Source: Bimastos eiseni
Lineage: Eukaryota; Annelida; Clitellata; Crassiclitellata; Lumbricidae
DNA length: 64,000 nt
NCBI GenBank assembly: GCA_959347315.1
Contig: OY365822.1
Location: 14,956,519 to 15,020,518, forward strand
Reading direction: 5' to 3'
The translations under genes were made by a program, and so were the position numbers. Positions 53,171 through 64,000 of the stretch are shown here, in pieces; position 1 is the first letter of the stretch, and the number at the start of each line of letters is the position of its first letter. Under the pieces are notes generated by a model, which had not been told where the DNA came from, made no database searches, and was given only the letters and a program-made list of their open reading frames with translations.

Positions 53171-53905
53171 ACTCCTCTGACAAAAACCCACCCTGACAAA
53201 AACCCTCTGACAAAAACCCCTCTGACATAAACCCCCTGACATAATCCCTCTGTTTTGGGCAGGACATAAAGTTCCCGGACAAACCCCCCCTCTTGCCCTA
53301 ACTAGCTTCTGCAATTAGAAGCCATACCATAATAACTGACACTACTAACAAAGTCTGCACAACATTACAAGTGACAGTATGACTATTAGTCTAACTCAGA
53401 GGTGTACAGATGGGGGCGGAGGGTATTTTTTGAGTCTTAGGAGGGATATCTTGACTACCTGACACTTGGAACCAGGGTGTTTGTCTCCATCAGTTAAAGG
53501 GTGATTGACGCCCCTGTTCTAACTTATATAAGAAATCGTGTCACAGATAACACACATACGCTCTGCATAGACTCACCTGACGCGTCTGAAAAAGCCGTGT
53601 CACAGATAACCTATGCACTATGCACCGTGGTGCTTTCAGTGTACATAGACCTATCATACATGAACAAGAAAAAGACCAAGGAACTAATTAACTGTTTGCT
53701 TTTTAACTTTTGGACGACGATACCTGAGTGACCGGATTTGACTTTGAAATGACACATATGACACATGCTTTACTTCAGACTTCAAAGCATACACACGTTT
53801 CTAAATTGGCCTAATAAAAGTAAAAAGTAAAAAAATTTTATTAGGGGGATTTTGTCCTACTTCGGGGGTTTGTCAGACGGGTTTTTTGTCAGAGGGTTTT
53901 TCCGC
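53170..53905. mobile_element. Foldback-type element with CTGACAAAAACCC word ends
   Basis: The left end has six or so CTGACAAAAACCC/CTGACATAAACCC words, then TGTTTTGGGCAGGACA and CCCGGACAAACCCCCC. The right end (53,840-53,905) has the inverse (GGGGGATTTTGTCC, GGGTTTTTTGTCAGAGGG). The middle has short direct repeats (GTGTCACAGATAAC at 53,538 and 53,597). It shares its layout, and a 15-bp word, with the element at 40,432. Confidence 0.65.
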
Positions 53906-55383
53906 GACCCCAGTCGGAGACATGGCTAAATTTTGGAATGCACCCGACACAACGTGTGGCAACAGTAATCAAATGGTAGTATGAATCACGGCAGAGACGG
54001 TGAATATGAAGAGCTGGAGTCTGGCTACAACCTTAGTAATGTCATATAACTTTAACCTGCTTGCATAGTCTAGACGTCTGTCTGCAATACCCATGAATTG
54101 TTACAGTTTAATATGTCCATGCATTGGTGCTGTACAACCATGACATAGGGTCTAGATTCATAGAAAGCTTCTTTTAATGTCACCTTAGAAACCACAATAC
54201 AGTGGATGTAGACAAATTTGATCAGAGTGTAATCCTAATATGGATGTGCGTTGAGCGATTGTCCAAGTGACCAAGTGAAGTGCATTGATTATTCGTTTTC
54301 TTTGTTGCTGACTTTACAGAAGATAATAACAGTTGAGATGTGTTCGGACTTTGTTTTTGTGCCAGTCACAAACTACCGCAATTGAACGACTTGTAATTTG
54401 AAATTGAATTAATCCATACTTTCTTAAGTCAGAAATAAAGAAGAGAAGATGTTACTATAAAGGAAGAGTAAAATTGACAGGTACTGGCTTATATGTGTAT
54501 GTATATGTACTCATGTATATACAGAGGCGGCGACCTAGTTTGATGTGAGGGTGACACCTAATGAGAGGGATAGGAAATGTCGGGGGACACATGTATGATG
54601 TGTTCCCTCTCCGCAAAAGGTGGGGCCACCAGGGCCATCTTATCAAGCAGGCACAGTACCTAGGAACTGCGAAGTTATCAGGGTCATCGAATTTCTTAGA
54701 CATTTTTTTGAAATATAAAAATGAAAGATAGACAGGTATACGTGCGCGTGCAAATGGGAGAAAAGCTGTATGTATGTAATCAATGCGATAAACATTATCT
54801 TTTTGTTTTTCGAACCGTCGAATGTGAAGCAACATTATTCACACTGGAGAAAAACATTATGTATTTAGTCAATGTAAAAAAAACTGTACTCACAAAGTTC
54901 TACACTAATCAACCATGAGCAAATTCTTTCTGCATAAAAACCATTCAAGACTTGAAAAAAATAATGCGCCAATTTTTTCAAACGTAGGGGCCTACTGGCC
55001 TAGATAGAGTTACGTTAGGTGATCAAGCAACCATCCATATATAACCTAGCTCACAGAGGAGTGATAAGATGCAAATTATTAAATTGTTTAATTAAACCAT
55101 AATCAGATTAAACGAATTTTAAGCGAATATCTTACCAATGAACATTGAACTCAAAATAGCATCTTAAAGTCCAATCACGTAATTCCTTCATACCCGTATA
55201 ACCTTGGTGTTACGATGGGGAGGGGTGCCGTAGAGTAATGGTGAACTCATGCTATAACTTATCATTTTTTATAATAATTTGTTATAATATTATCTAAAAC
55301 TCGATTGAATCAAACTATGGTACTAAACAACCAACATATTGTAATGATTTGCGGTGTGACATTCCATCTGATCAATAAACGGA

Positions 55384-55385
<2 letters not shown>
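53906..55385. other. Non-coding spacer
   Basis: No domain, exon or mobile element recognised. Short frames at 54,455-54,835 (-) and 54,721-54,918 (+) have no support. Confidence 0.4.

Positions 55386-55387
<2 letters not shown>

Positions 55388-55447
<60 letters not shown>
55388..55447 (+). repeat. (ATT)n microsatellite
   Basis: 20 ATT units. Confidence 0.95.
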
Positions 55448-55489
55448 GAACACACTGAGTCGCAGAGCTGAGGAACTAGGTCCGTATCT

Positions 55490-57228
55490 CCTTAAGGCTG
55501 ACTAGTCCTTCTTTCGGTAGGCGGTAGCCCACCCAGAATTTCATCCAGAATCCTTGAAATGGGACTGTCTGTTGAGTTTGAGGGACCCTCGCATGAGGGT
55601 CACTCTCTTGATCGCATCTACGCATCATTGCATCTGTTTGAATCCTGCATCGCTGTCAAATCAACAGTGAAGACAAAACATTCTGCCATTTTAGCCACCT
55701 TTTTTCCTTCAGAGGAAGACATAGACTCTGGACCACGGACGCAGGAGAGACAAATGTTGTTTTTCCGCCCTCGCACACCTACCCAGTTTGCCTCCCTTCA
55801 GTCCCATCAGGAGCAGAGCTGGACTTTTATAACCGGGTGCCCTCTCCTGCTGAAGCCTTTGAGGCCTTCTACACATTTACTACAACAGTCGTTGATCATT
55901 ACTTTCCAATTAAAAGCATTACGATAAAGGAGAGGGATTCACCTTTTATGACACCAATCGTCAAACACCTGCTACGAAGACGAAAGAAATTGCTAAAGAA
56001 AAAGCGAATAGAAGCTGTCTCCTGCCTTTCCGAAAGGATAAACAGGATAATTACACGATGTAACACTATTACATTTGAAAGGGCTAAGCGGGGATCCCGT
56101 GAATTGTGGAAGGAAGTTAATCGGCTTCGAGGTGGAGGAAAGAAGGATACAGCGCATCCAGACTGACACTTCACGGCAGAATCCTTAAATATACACTATG
56201 GTTCCATCTCTAACGATGAACATTGTGCTGCTCCTCTCCAGAAATCAACTGTTGCGGACGAAACAATGGAATATGTTGATTATTTCACCACCTATAGGCT
56301 CTTTTCATCGGTCGGAAGCGCAGCTGCTGGTCCTGATGGTCTGACAGCATGGCTTCTCAAAGGGGTGGCTTCTATACTTGCAGAACCTGTCGCCAAACTT
56401 TTTAACATGTAAATAACCTCCTCCTTTGTTCCGCCACAGTGGAAGACTAGTACTATCACGCCAGTTGCAAAAGTCGCTCGCCCGTCAGAAGAATCCGACT
56501 TACGACCTATATCGGTTACCTCCATCCTTAGTCGTCATCTGGAAAAGTTCATCGCATACCGTTTTTTCCATCCACTCTTGACACAGCCGCAATCCAACCA
56601 GGAATTTGAGGATCAATTTGCCTTTCGTCCATCGGGTTCAACCACTGCAGCCCTCATAGCCTTGACCAACAACCTACAAGAACTCCTTCATGACAACAAA
56701 TATGTCCATTTGATAGCCCTAGACTTCTAAAAAGCCTTTGACACGGTCGAACACGCATATCTCGCAGAACGGTTGGCAGAGTTGTCCATTCCGGATAGTA
56801 TATACAACTGGATCATTAACTTTCTTAGCAATCGCAACCACGTTACCAAATAATGTATTATATATAGTCACTAGGTGGCGTATTTAATTTATACTGTATT
56901 ATCTCATCCATTAATAGTTCCAACGCAGAACTGACGACGATGGCTATAAGGCAGTCATTAACATATACCCATATACAATATAATATAATACCGTCGTCTC
57001 GGCAATCATTCGTATTAATGCCAGCATTGTCTAGGGTTCTGGGCTCGGCCCTTTCCACTTCATTACCGCCATATCCAGATTAGAAACTGTCCATCTTGAA
57101 AATAGACTGGTCAAGTATGTTGACGACGCATACCTGTTGATTCCTGGTTCCAACAAAGACACGATTGAGATTGAACTAAATCATGTGCTTGAGTGGGCTG
57201 CCAAATGCAACCTACGACTAAATACTTT
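55490..57228 (+). mobile_element. Non-LTR retrotransposon fragment (endonuclease end and reverse transcriptase), interrupted
   Basis: Endonuclease C-terminus: GHSLDRIYASLHLFES, STVKTKHSAIL (55,590-55,700). Linker: RRRKKLLKKKRIEAVSCL (55,975). Reverse transcriptase: AGPDGLTAWLLKG (56,325), LRPISVTSIL, EDQFAFRPSGSTTAALI (56,610), a palm segment LIALDF-stop-KAFDTVEH (56,710), GSGLGPFHFITA (57,030) and the catalytic KYVDDAYLLIP (57,112). Stops are present, and a 140-bp insertion breaks it at 56,849. Clade not resolved. Confidence 0.75.
56849..56970 (+). repeat. 121-bp inverted repeat, left arm
   Basis: Reads AATAATGTATTATATATAGT, then CACTAGGTGGCG and onward. Its inverse is at 57,388-57,508, with a single mismatch by eye. 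It interrupts the reverse transcriptase of the element at 55,490. Confidence 0.85.
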
Positions 57229-57387
57229 AAAAAAATACATTATCTGAAAATTGCATTAAACGTACGTAGAAATTCTTTTTACCTCATTTATTATTATTTA
57301 ATAACGATGGAAATACATCATGTAGGACTAGTTCAATATAAGCATCGACAATTAGCTCCTATTCTTGATATTAGAAGGAGTTAGGGG

Positions 57388-57508
57388 TATATATTAATGA
57401 CTGCCTTATAGCCATCGTCGTCAGTTCTGCGTTGGAACTATTAATGGATGAGATAATACAGTATAAATTAAATACGCCACCTAGTGACTATATATAATAC
57501 ATTATTTG
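57388..57508 (-). repeat. 121-bp inverted repeat, right arm
   Basis: Near-perfect inverse of 56,849-56,970. It lies between two diverged direct repeats (57,229-57,387 and 57,491-57,660) that share AATACATTAT, TTATTATTATTTAA, GAAATACATCA and AGAAGGAGTTAGG. Confidence 0.85.
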
Positions 57509-57641
57509 AAAACTGCACAAAGTGTATGTAAAAATTCTGCTTAGTTAATTATTATTATTTAAAAGAGATAGAAATACATCACTTAATATTAGATGAATAT
57601 AAGCCTTGCCAATTATCCCCATGTCTTTAGGTAAGAAGGAG

Positions 57642-60620
57642 TTAGGTGTCTATAATAATGATTGCCTTACGGCGCTTGTTATTTGTTTTGTATTTAATAT
57701 CTATTTCATACTGTTTCCAGTGTTTTAAGGTTTGGGTATAATGCTCCACAATCCAATTTATACCTTGAGCCAAGGGGATATTGGTATATAAAGATTCAAG
57801 GGTAACCATTATAGTGTCCTCTGTAATAAGTTTATCATATTTCTTTATTTTATTAAGGAAATCGGTAGTGTCTTTTAATAGATTTGGTATTTTGTGTTTC
57901 ACCTATCTTAAGTAACTGTTGGATGTATACATGCAATCTACTGGTAAGGCTATTACATTGTGATATTATAGGTCTTATAGCATATCCTGGCTTGTGTATC
58001 TTAGGTAGACCATAGATTATCCCTGGATCCTGTTTAATATCATTCAACCAGTAGAATTGTTTCTTACTTAGATAAGGTTTTAGTTCATTTATTAATGTCC
58101 TATATTCCATTGTTAGGTGGTCAAATCTCAAAGGATCATCTGCTACCTGTTCATAAGTAGAGCTGCTACTCAAGTGTGTTAACATTTTACTTTCATTATC
58201 TTCCTTATCTAAAATGGCTATTCCCCTCCTTTATCTGCTGGTTTGATAATGATGTCTTTGCTATTACTCATGGTTTTCAATGCTATGAGCTCAGGTTTAC
58301 TTAAGTTAGGTAAATTTTTTTGTTTTTTTTCATTGTTTTTTTTATTTCATAATTAAATTTGTTGCAAAATGCATTTATATTCTCATTTGGCTTAGGTGGG
58401 TACCATGAACTAGGAATTTTGATCTTATCTATCTTCAATTTATTGCCGCTTATATTATGCACAATAGTATCATTATTTTATTGTTTTTTTATCTGCTAAA
58501 TTATCAAAATGTATCTTAATTTGGAGTTTCCTTTCAAAGATATCCATTAATTTTATATTTACAGGTTTATGGTTAGAGAAATTTTCGGTATAAACAAAAT
58601 TGAGTCCCTTATTTAGCACTATTTTGTTCAAATTTGGATAATTTATGCCTAGATAAGTTAGTAATACAGGCATTTTTCTGTATGGGTAGAATTTTCATGA
58701 GGAATGATTTCTCTGCTTTGGCTCTAGGTTTCCTCTTTAGCTTGTATTTCTGTCTAAATGAATCAAAACACAAATTGGCTGTTTACACATGATTTCTTTC
58801 TATATAATTTTCTGTGACAATGGCCATATTTGCCCTAACCTGTTTACTTTTCCCTTCTGTAGCTAAACTTAAACCATGATTTAAATTATAGTTACTTTCT
58901 TTTGCTGATTCAACGTTCTTCTGAGTGTTTATGATTGTATCTTAATGTTCGTGTTGTAGTCAAACTGTCACAGACGCAGGGTTATTGTCCAACAGGTCAA
59001 CAGGTTGGCTCTCTGTGTTGGGAGCCAAATCCTTGAATCCTTGACTCTGGGCAGCAGTAGGAGAGGACTTGGTGCTTGCAATCCTGGTGCTAGCTGTCCT
59101 CGGATCTCCTTCCCCACCCCAGGGCTTGTTGTCGTCTCCCTTTGTGCTGTGAAGATGATTGCGTTTCCGGTAGTCGAGAGTAGCGCTGTATGAGTAGACG
59201 AGCCAGCTGTAGTTAGTGGCATTTGACTATGCGTGGTGGTAGCCATTCGTATGTGGCGGAAGAATTCGAATCTGTAGTAGTCATCTGTGTAGATGGTATA
59301 TTCCAGGTATTAAGAGCTCTTCCTGGGCCCCGCATGTGGCTGAGAAATTCCTGAAGTTGGCCGGTTTGATATTTCGTATCATTTCTTTTCCAGTTTTGTT
59401 TATTAGTAGCCTGGTTTTGTGTCATTATGTTCGGTTTTTGTATATTATATTTATTGCGTCCTCTTTATCTCTGTCTGTCAGCGGTGTCGGGAGCTGTAGA
59501 GAGTTCTGTGTATGCCATCCTCCGGTGGACCGGGAAGGTCTATTTGCTTTGTGTTCTGGTCTGACCAGTACCGAAAAGTGTTCTTGAGTGTTTTCAGGAG
59601 GTCTTGTATTATCTTTTGTTGTAGATTTTACTTTGAATAAGTAAGTTGCTGTCTGGCAGCTCGGAAGGTTTTCACTACCACCAAATTGTTATCAGTTTCT
59701 CTATGTGACTGGATAAGCGTTTTCACCTGTATATTCAAATCTGTCAATTTGGCATTAGCTTGTATGGTAACTTTGTGTAGTAGGTTCTTTGTCGATTTTT
59801 CGATATTTTGGCTGATTGACAGTATTTAAGTTTCAAGTTCTTTGGCAAAGGCTGTTATGGTCAACAGAGGCGTGGTGTGTGACCACCTAATGCATTGCTT
59901 GTCCAAGTCCTTGAGCTGCCTAGAAAGCACGAGGCCTGCTTTAAGTCATACTGTAATCAGGTATCTCAATTCCTTGAACAGGATGAACTGGCCTTCTGGC
60001 AACTTCCCTTTTAGGGTCTCAAAGTGAAACTTCATTTTTTAGTGTTCCGTATATCATGTAAAATTCATCTCTAACACCCTTTGTCATGTCATGTCATGTC
60101 ACTTCCTATTCCATTGTTTCTCCTTGTCTCCTTTCCTCATGTTCTAAGTTTCCTGTATGTTTACTTACATATTTCGACTTTAAGGTTTCTACTAATGCTT
60201 TTACAGTATCTTCCAAGTTCTTAATTCTCTCAGTAATGTTCTCTGCATCCAGTACTGTATTTGCTAATAGGGTAGCGGTTTTCCTTTTCTTAGTGTTAGT
60301 GGGAAGTTGCCCAGCAAGAAACAAAAAGGTGTCAAGGACCGAATCCACAGGTTGAGTATCAGCCATTGGATTAAAGGGGGTACCCGGGCATGAGTGATGT
60401 TGCTCTCTGTAAGTAAGCGTCTGGCTAGAGAGATTAGGTAACAAGGATTGGCTTGGTGGCATCTGTACATTTTCCATTCCAAACGATTAACAACTCAGAA
60501 GAAACAATTTTCAAACACATGTATTTATTGGAATGAAAGATTGAATGGCTGTAGCGCTTTCATCGTTTTACATTGAATCTTCAGCAGCCCGAATACACTC
60601 CTTAAACATATTGTGACGGA
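57642..60620 (-). mobile_element. Antisense Penelope-like element, truncated
   Basis: On the - strand a possible ORF1 (60,477-60,106) has a predicted coiled coil (ITERIKNLEDTVKALVETLK). A Thr/Pro-rich region follows (59,250-58,970), then the reverse transcriptase. This shows LTMEYRTLINELKPYLSKKQ, YGLPKIHKPGYAIRPIISQC (58,000) and NSLTSRLHVYIQQLL, hallmarks of Penelope-like enzymes. After the motif-A region (TLESLYTNIPLAQGI, 57,790) the frame ends, so the YxDD palm and any GIY-YIG endonuclease are absent. Several frame breaks occur. 5'-flank sequence at 60,481-60,610 may hold a decayed hammerhead-like motif. Confidence 0.8.
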
Positions 60621-60900
60621 ACACCCCCTTTATTGACTGCCTAGTGACGTCCTCCTCACTATTGGGTTATTGGCACTGAGTTAGGTGTCCTCGAACAACG
60701 ACCAGGATGACGACAACACCTAGTTTTGGCGAAAGGGTCCGGCGTATGGCGTACGACTTTTTCAGTTTAACTGATTCTTTATTGCAAATCAAACCACGGA
60801 CTACCCATCGGTAATTATAACTGGAGTTCGAGTTCAGTGTCAGACGATCACAACACGGCTACCGTCCCAATCCTTTATTCTGGAATGTTCCACGAAGCTC
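60621..60900. other. Non-coding spacer
   Basis: No feature recognised. Composition becomes GC-richer toward 60,900. Confidence 0.4.
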
Positions 60901-61345
60901 TGAGGCGACGACGACGACTGACGATGACTGCGGCCAACGACTCACAGTCGTAGGCGACGAACGACGATTAAGGCCACGCCAGCGACACGCAGTCCACTGA
61001 CGGCCACGACGAAAGGCTCGAAGACAGCGGCCAACACCCCTGGTGTGGCGACGACGACGACGACTAAGACCACGCCAGCGACACACAGTCCACTGATGAC
61101 CACGACAGAGGCCCAACGACAGACGAGGGCGGCGGCCAAAACCCCTGGTGTGGCGACGACAACGACGACCGACGACAAACGACAGACGTCTGTGACGGGA
61201 GAGGCAGGCAAAGCAGCGGCAAACGACACGCAGTCGCTGGCAACGACGACCGACGACAGACGAACTTCTGTGACGGGAGAGGCAAGCAGAGCAGCGGCCA
61301 ACGACACCTCTGCTCCTTCGGATGAACTGCACTCTCAATGACTCT
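60900..61345. repeat. GC-rich degenerate GACGAC minisatellite with larger duplicated blocks
   Basis: CACCCCTGGTGTGGCGACGA-type blocks recur at about 61,037 and 61,141. CAGCGACACGCAGTCCACTG recurs at 60,980 and 61,075. GTGACGGGAGAGGCA recurs at 61,192 and 61,272. Thr-rich (+) and Arg/Ser/Val-rich (-) frames over 100 codons exist, but they follow the repeat. Confidence 0.7.
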
Positions 61346-61454
61346 GTGCTCTTTCGGCTGAACTGCACTCTTCTGTAGCTTATACTCCTGGCTGTCTCTG
61401 GACTGCTCCGGACTCCTCTGACTGTTGATTTGGGCTCCGCTATTTATACAGATT

Positions 61455-61700
61455 TGCCCTAGCCAGCCAACTTTTCGACTATGGGCCAACCAACTTCGCG
61501 CCAATTATGTTGGGCAAGTCAGCCAATTCCCGCCAAATGGACCAACTGTTAAGCCATCTGCAAAACCTTTTGGCTAACTGAGAAAATCGTTTGGCCAACT
61601 ACGTTGGGCCAATTTCGATAGTTCCCGTTGGGCCAACTATAAATCCCGTTGGGCCAACAGCAAAACCCGTTGTGTCAACTGCATTGGGACAACTGCAAGC
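61455..61700. repeat. GTTGGGCCAACT word array, possible foldback element
   Basis: Self-complementary words such as GTTGGGCCAACTA repeat with variants: GGCCAACCAACTT on the left, CCCGTTGGGCCAAC on the right. It is the same style as the elements at 40,432 and 50,075, but compact. Confidence 0.45.
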
Positions 61701-61734
61701 TTAATTTGGATGATTATACGACGTCCTCGGGGCG

Positions 61735-61900
61735 GGGAAGTCGAGGAGAAGACTCATTGCAGACGCCAGAACTGCCAAGAGTCAAAAGTATGATTATCCT
61801 GGGGGTCACTATGACTGAAAATCTAAGTTTTGAACATCATATAAATAGAATATGTTGTCAGGCAAGGCAATCAATGTATGATTTGCTATAATGGTGGCGA
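61735..61900 (+). mobile_element. Small non-LTR thumb-region fragment
   Basis: Encodes MIILGVTMTENLSFEHHINR and ICCQARQSMYDLL, matching the LGVxxxxxLxFxxHI region after the palm of CR1-like enzymes. Confidence 0.6.
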
Positions 61901-62169
61901 ATGGGCTCTCAGGACTATTGCTTTTTACGTGGTGCGTTCGACTACAGTGGCCAGCACGCTGTATGCGGCCCGGTCTGGTGGGGGTACGTGGGGCAGCAAA
62001 AGAGTGCCCGGGAACAGTCAGTGATGAACAGACCGATTCGCCAACGCTATCTGCCATATGATATTCCTCCTTATGAACATTTGACCCGTTGGCCGATACG
62101 GGTCTATTCAAAGCGATACTGGAGGACCCAGGTCACGTGCTGCAACGGTTCCATCCTCCTATAAAGGCG

Positions 62170-63660
62170 ACCTTCCACTCCCTACGTCCGCGACGACTGT
62201 AGAGAAGAATTCGCCTTCGCACTCATCACCGATGATGTCGAAGCGAGTTACAGCAACTTCTTCGGCTCGCTGGTGGAGATCGCCACGCGACACATTCCGA
62301 AATCGATTCCTCCTAGGGAGAAGATCAAGAGTGTGCCGTACTGGACGTACGAGTGCACACGGCACGGGAAAGAGCGCACTGAGACCTGCAAGAAGATGAA
62401 GAAGACCAGGCACCCGGCGGATGCTGAAGAATACCGACGCATCAAGGGAGTCACCCAGAGAGTCATTAAGAACGCGTAGCAGGCTACTGTACCACTCTGA
62501 ACGACTGAACCAAACTTGGTAAGGTCTGGGGAACGATGAGAAAGAAATCCGGTGCAAGATCAAGACCGGCTAATCCAGCACTCAAAAAAGACTGACGCTC
62601 CCACACGACAAACCAGGAGAAGGCGTATCACCTCGGAAGGTGCTTCTCTGAGATGAGCATACCGTGGAGTTCCATTCAACCTTCGTCTCCACCACAACAC
62701 CACCGTGGCTGCTGCGACCATCCGCCATCGATACCAGTCTAATGCAGAAGATCGGCGACCTGAACGACCCTCTGAAGAAAAAGGGCCTGGACGCACAAGT
62801 GGCTATGTACACGGATGGAGCCAAGAACGGAGCAGGCAGTGTGTCGTGCTCATTCTGTGTGCCCTCTAGTGGCCACCATGAAAGCTACCGGATAAGCGAC
62901 AGCTCATCAGTCTTGGCAGCTGAATTGGAGTCCAAAACGAAGGCTGTGGAGTGGGCCATCAGCACAGACACACGCCATCTCGTCGTCTTCTCCGATTCCC
63001 TCTCAGCGATCCAGAGCGTTGAGCGACAACAGTCCATCGTCAGACCACAAAAGCTCGTGGACCTGCTAAACCTGCTGGAAGCCTACGCTCAGCGCACCCA
63101 GTCATCCCCAACGCTGGTCTGGATCCCCGTCATCTTGGCATCGAGGGAAACGAGACAGCTGACACCCTCTGTAAGCGAGCTCTACACAATGACAACATCG
63201 CCATCCCGACGACGCTCGAGTTCCAGGAAGCACGGGCGGTCTACAAGGACCACTTCCTCAGGATTTGGCAGTCGGATTGGACCGCATCCGACACTGCCTC
63301 CGACTACAGAACCCTGGAGCAGAGCGTCGGGATGGCCAAGAAATACACCGATCCCAGCCGGAGGAAGGAAATCACCATCACCAGAATCCGGCTGGGCCAT
63401 TGCCTCCTCAACCCGCAGTTAAAGTAATGGAATTCAACCGGAAGCTGTGACGGGTGCGGTGACGTCCAAGAAACCGTGCGCCACTTCCTGCTGGAGTGCC
63501 CTACTCAAATGGGCCTCCAGGATGAACTCATCCGATTGTGCGCACGGAACAACTGGACGTTCAATCTGAGCACCGTACTCAGTCAAACCAGCTGCTTAGA
63601 CACCATCTACAAGTGGCTGGCAGTTTCTGGTCGGAAAATATAAATATAATAAGTAAGTAA
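62170..63660 (+). mobile_element. RNase H-bearing non-LTR retrotransposon with the reverse transcriptase deleted
   Basis: A linker segment (SYSNFFGSLVEIATRHIPK, then TRHGKERTETCKKMKKTRH, 62,240-62,470) stops near 62,479. A type I RNase H follows with YTDGAKNGAGS (62,808), AAELESKTKAVEWA (62,920) and VVFSDSLSAIQS (62,985). After a frameshift near 63,127 the IEGNETADTLCKRA segment carries the last catalytic position. A zinc-binding C-terminus (CDGCGDVQETVRHFLLEC, 63,450) and a (TAAG)n tail close it. The reverse transcriptase between linker and RNase H is missing. I-like or related clades carry this layout. Confidence 0.8.
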
Positions 63661-64000
63661 AGCAAGTAAGATTATTATTTATTAGACTACCAGCAAACGC
63701 ACAATAGCTTAAAAACGCTTAAACAATAGTGTCACATTTAAACAAGGTCAAAGAACATCCTCGTATTGAAAGTACTCTTGACAAATATACCAACTCTATC
63801 AGATATAGCAAACAGACAAAATGTGTCAGCAATAGGATTCTAATAAACCAGTCTTTTAGTCTCATATACAAGACAATTCTGTATTAACATTCTGTCGCGA
63901 TGTTTCTCTCTCGCCAACTCCTTCTTCTAGATGACGAGAGTACCGCCGGTTCTTTACTCAATCACCAAACTCTGCAACACAACACACTTGATGGTATTAA
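63661..64000. other. Window end: repeat relic and spacer
   Basis: TAGACTACCAGCAAACGCAC at 63,685 is the inverse of the repeat at 46,600. The rest to 64,000 shows nothing recognisable. Confidence 0.5.

Noticed and set aside
60859..61368. 169-codon Arg-rich antisense frame as a gene
   Set aside because: It follows the GC-rich tandem blocks, has no domain and competes with open frames on the other strand.

Overview
The window looks like nuclear DNA from an animal, most likely a marine invertebrate (deuterostome or lophotrochozoan; I cannot place it further). Coding sequence is split into short exons with GT-AG introns. Most of the rest is decayed eukaryotic mobile DNA: non-LTR retrotransposons, one Penelope-like element, tRNA-derived SINEs, hAT-type and other short inverted-repeat DNA elements, and many microsatellites. 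I see no bacterial features, rRNA, functional tRNA or CRISPR.

The one convincing host gene runs on the + strand from 17,938 to 37,322. It has twelve exons, all joined in phase 1: a signal-peptide exon (17,938-18,001), seven six-cysteine PAN/Apple-like domain exons (21,983; 23,743; 26,312; 31,191; 33,790; 35,207; 37,099) and four tiny Ser/Thr/Pro-rich linker exons (22,823; 24,471; 34,562; 35,631). The last exon carries the stop codon, followed closely by AATAAA. The joined exons give 1,911 nt, that is 636 residues plus stop. The product should be a secreted, disulfide-rich adhesion or recognition protein.

The window opens inside a second copy of that last exon (1-219). This shows a tandem duplication with a period of 37,103 bp: 1 to about 12,085 is homologous to 37,104 to about 45,150. 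The two copies have since gained different insertions. Copy B holds a hAT-like element with a nested second element and a GC-rich foldback element. Copy A holds a SINE inside a SINE and a 7.4 kb block with a near-complete CR1-like retrotransposon and an endonuclease-domain (REL) retroelement fragment. Downstream of copy B lie three more PAN-like exons (45,861; 46,856; 52,266), at least one frameshifted, which look like a decaying or incompletely seen paralogue.

Layout: 1-237 terminal exon; 240-4,200 duplicated non-coding DNA with SINEs; 4,615-11,290 two retrotransposons; 11,300-17,790 spacer with a minisatellite, an antisense CR1 relic and an (ATTC)n tract; 17,791-37,340 the PAN gene, with introns full of transposon relics and minisatellites; 37,341-45,240 duplicate of the start of the window; 45,861-52,500 paralogue exons among non-LTR relics; 50,075-53,905 foldback elements and a non-LTR with a 9-bp minisatellite inside it; 55,490-63,660 a chain of broken retroelements (a non-LTR with a YVDD motif, Penelope-like, RNase H-bearing).

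The most unusual theme beyond the gene is a set of short non-autonomous elements (26.6, 40.4, 43.2, 50.1, 53.2 and perhaps 49.6 and 61.5 kb). Each has ends built from arrays of a short word that is inverted at the other end. The words differ between elements but the architecture is the same.
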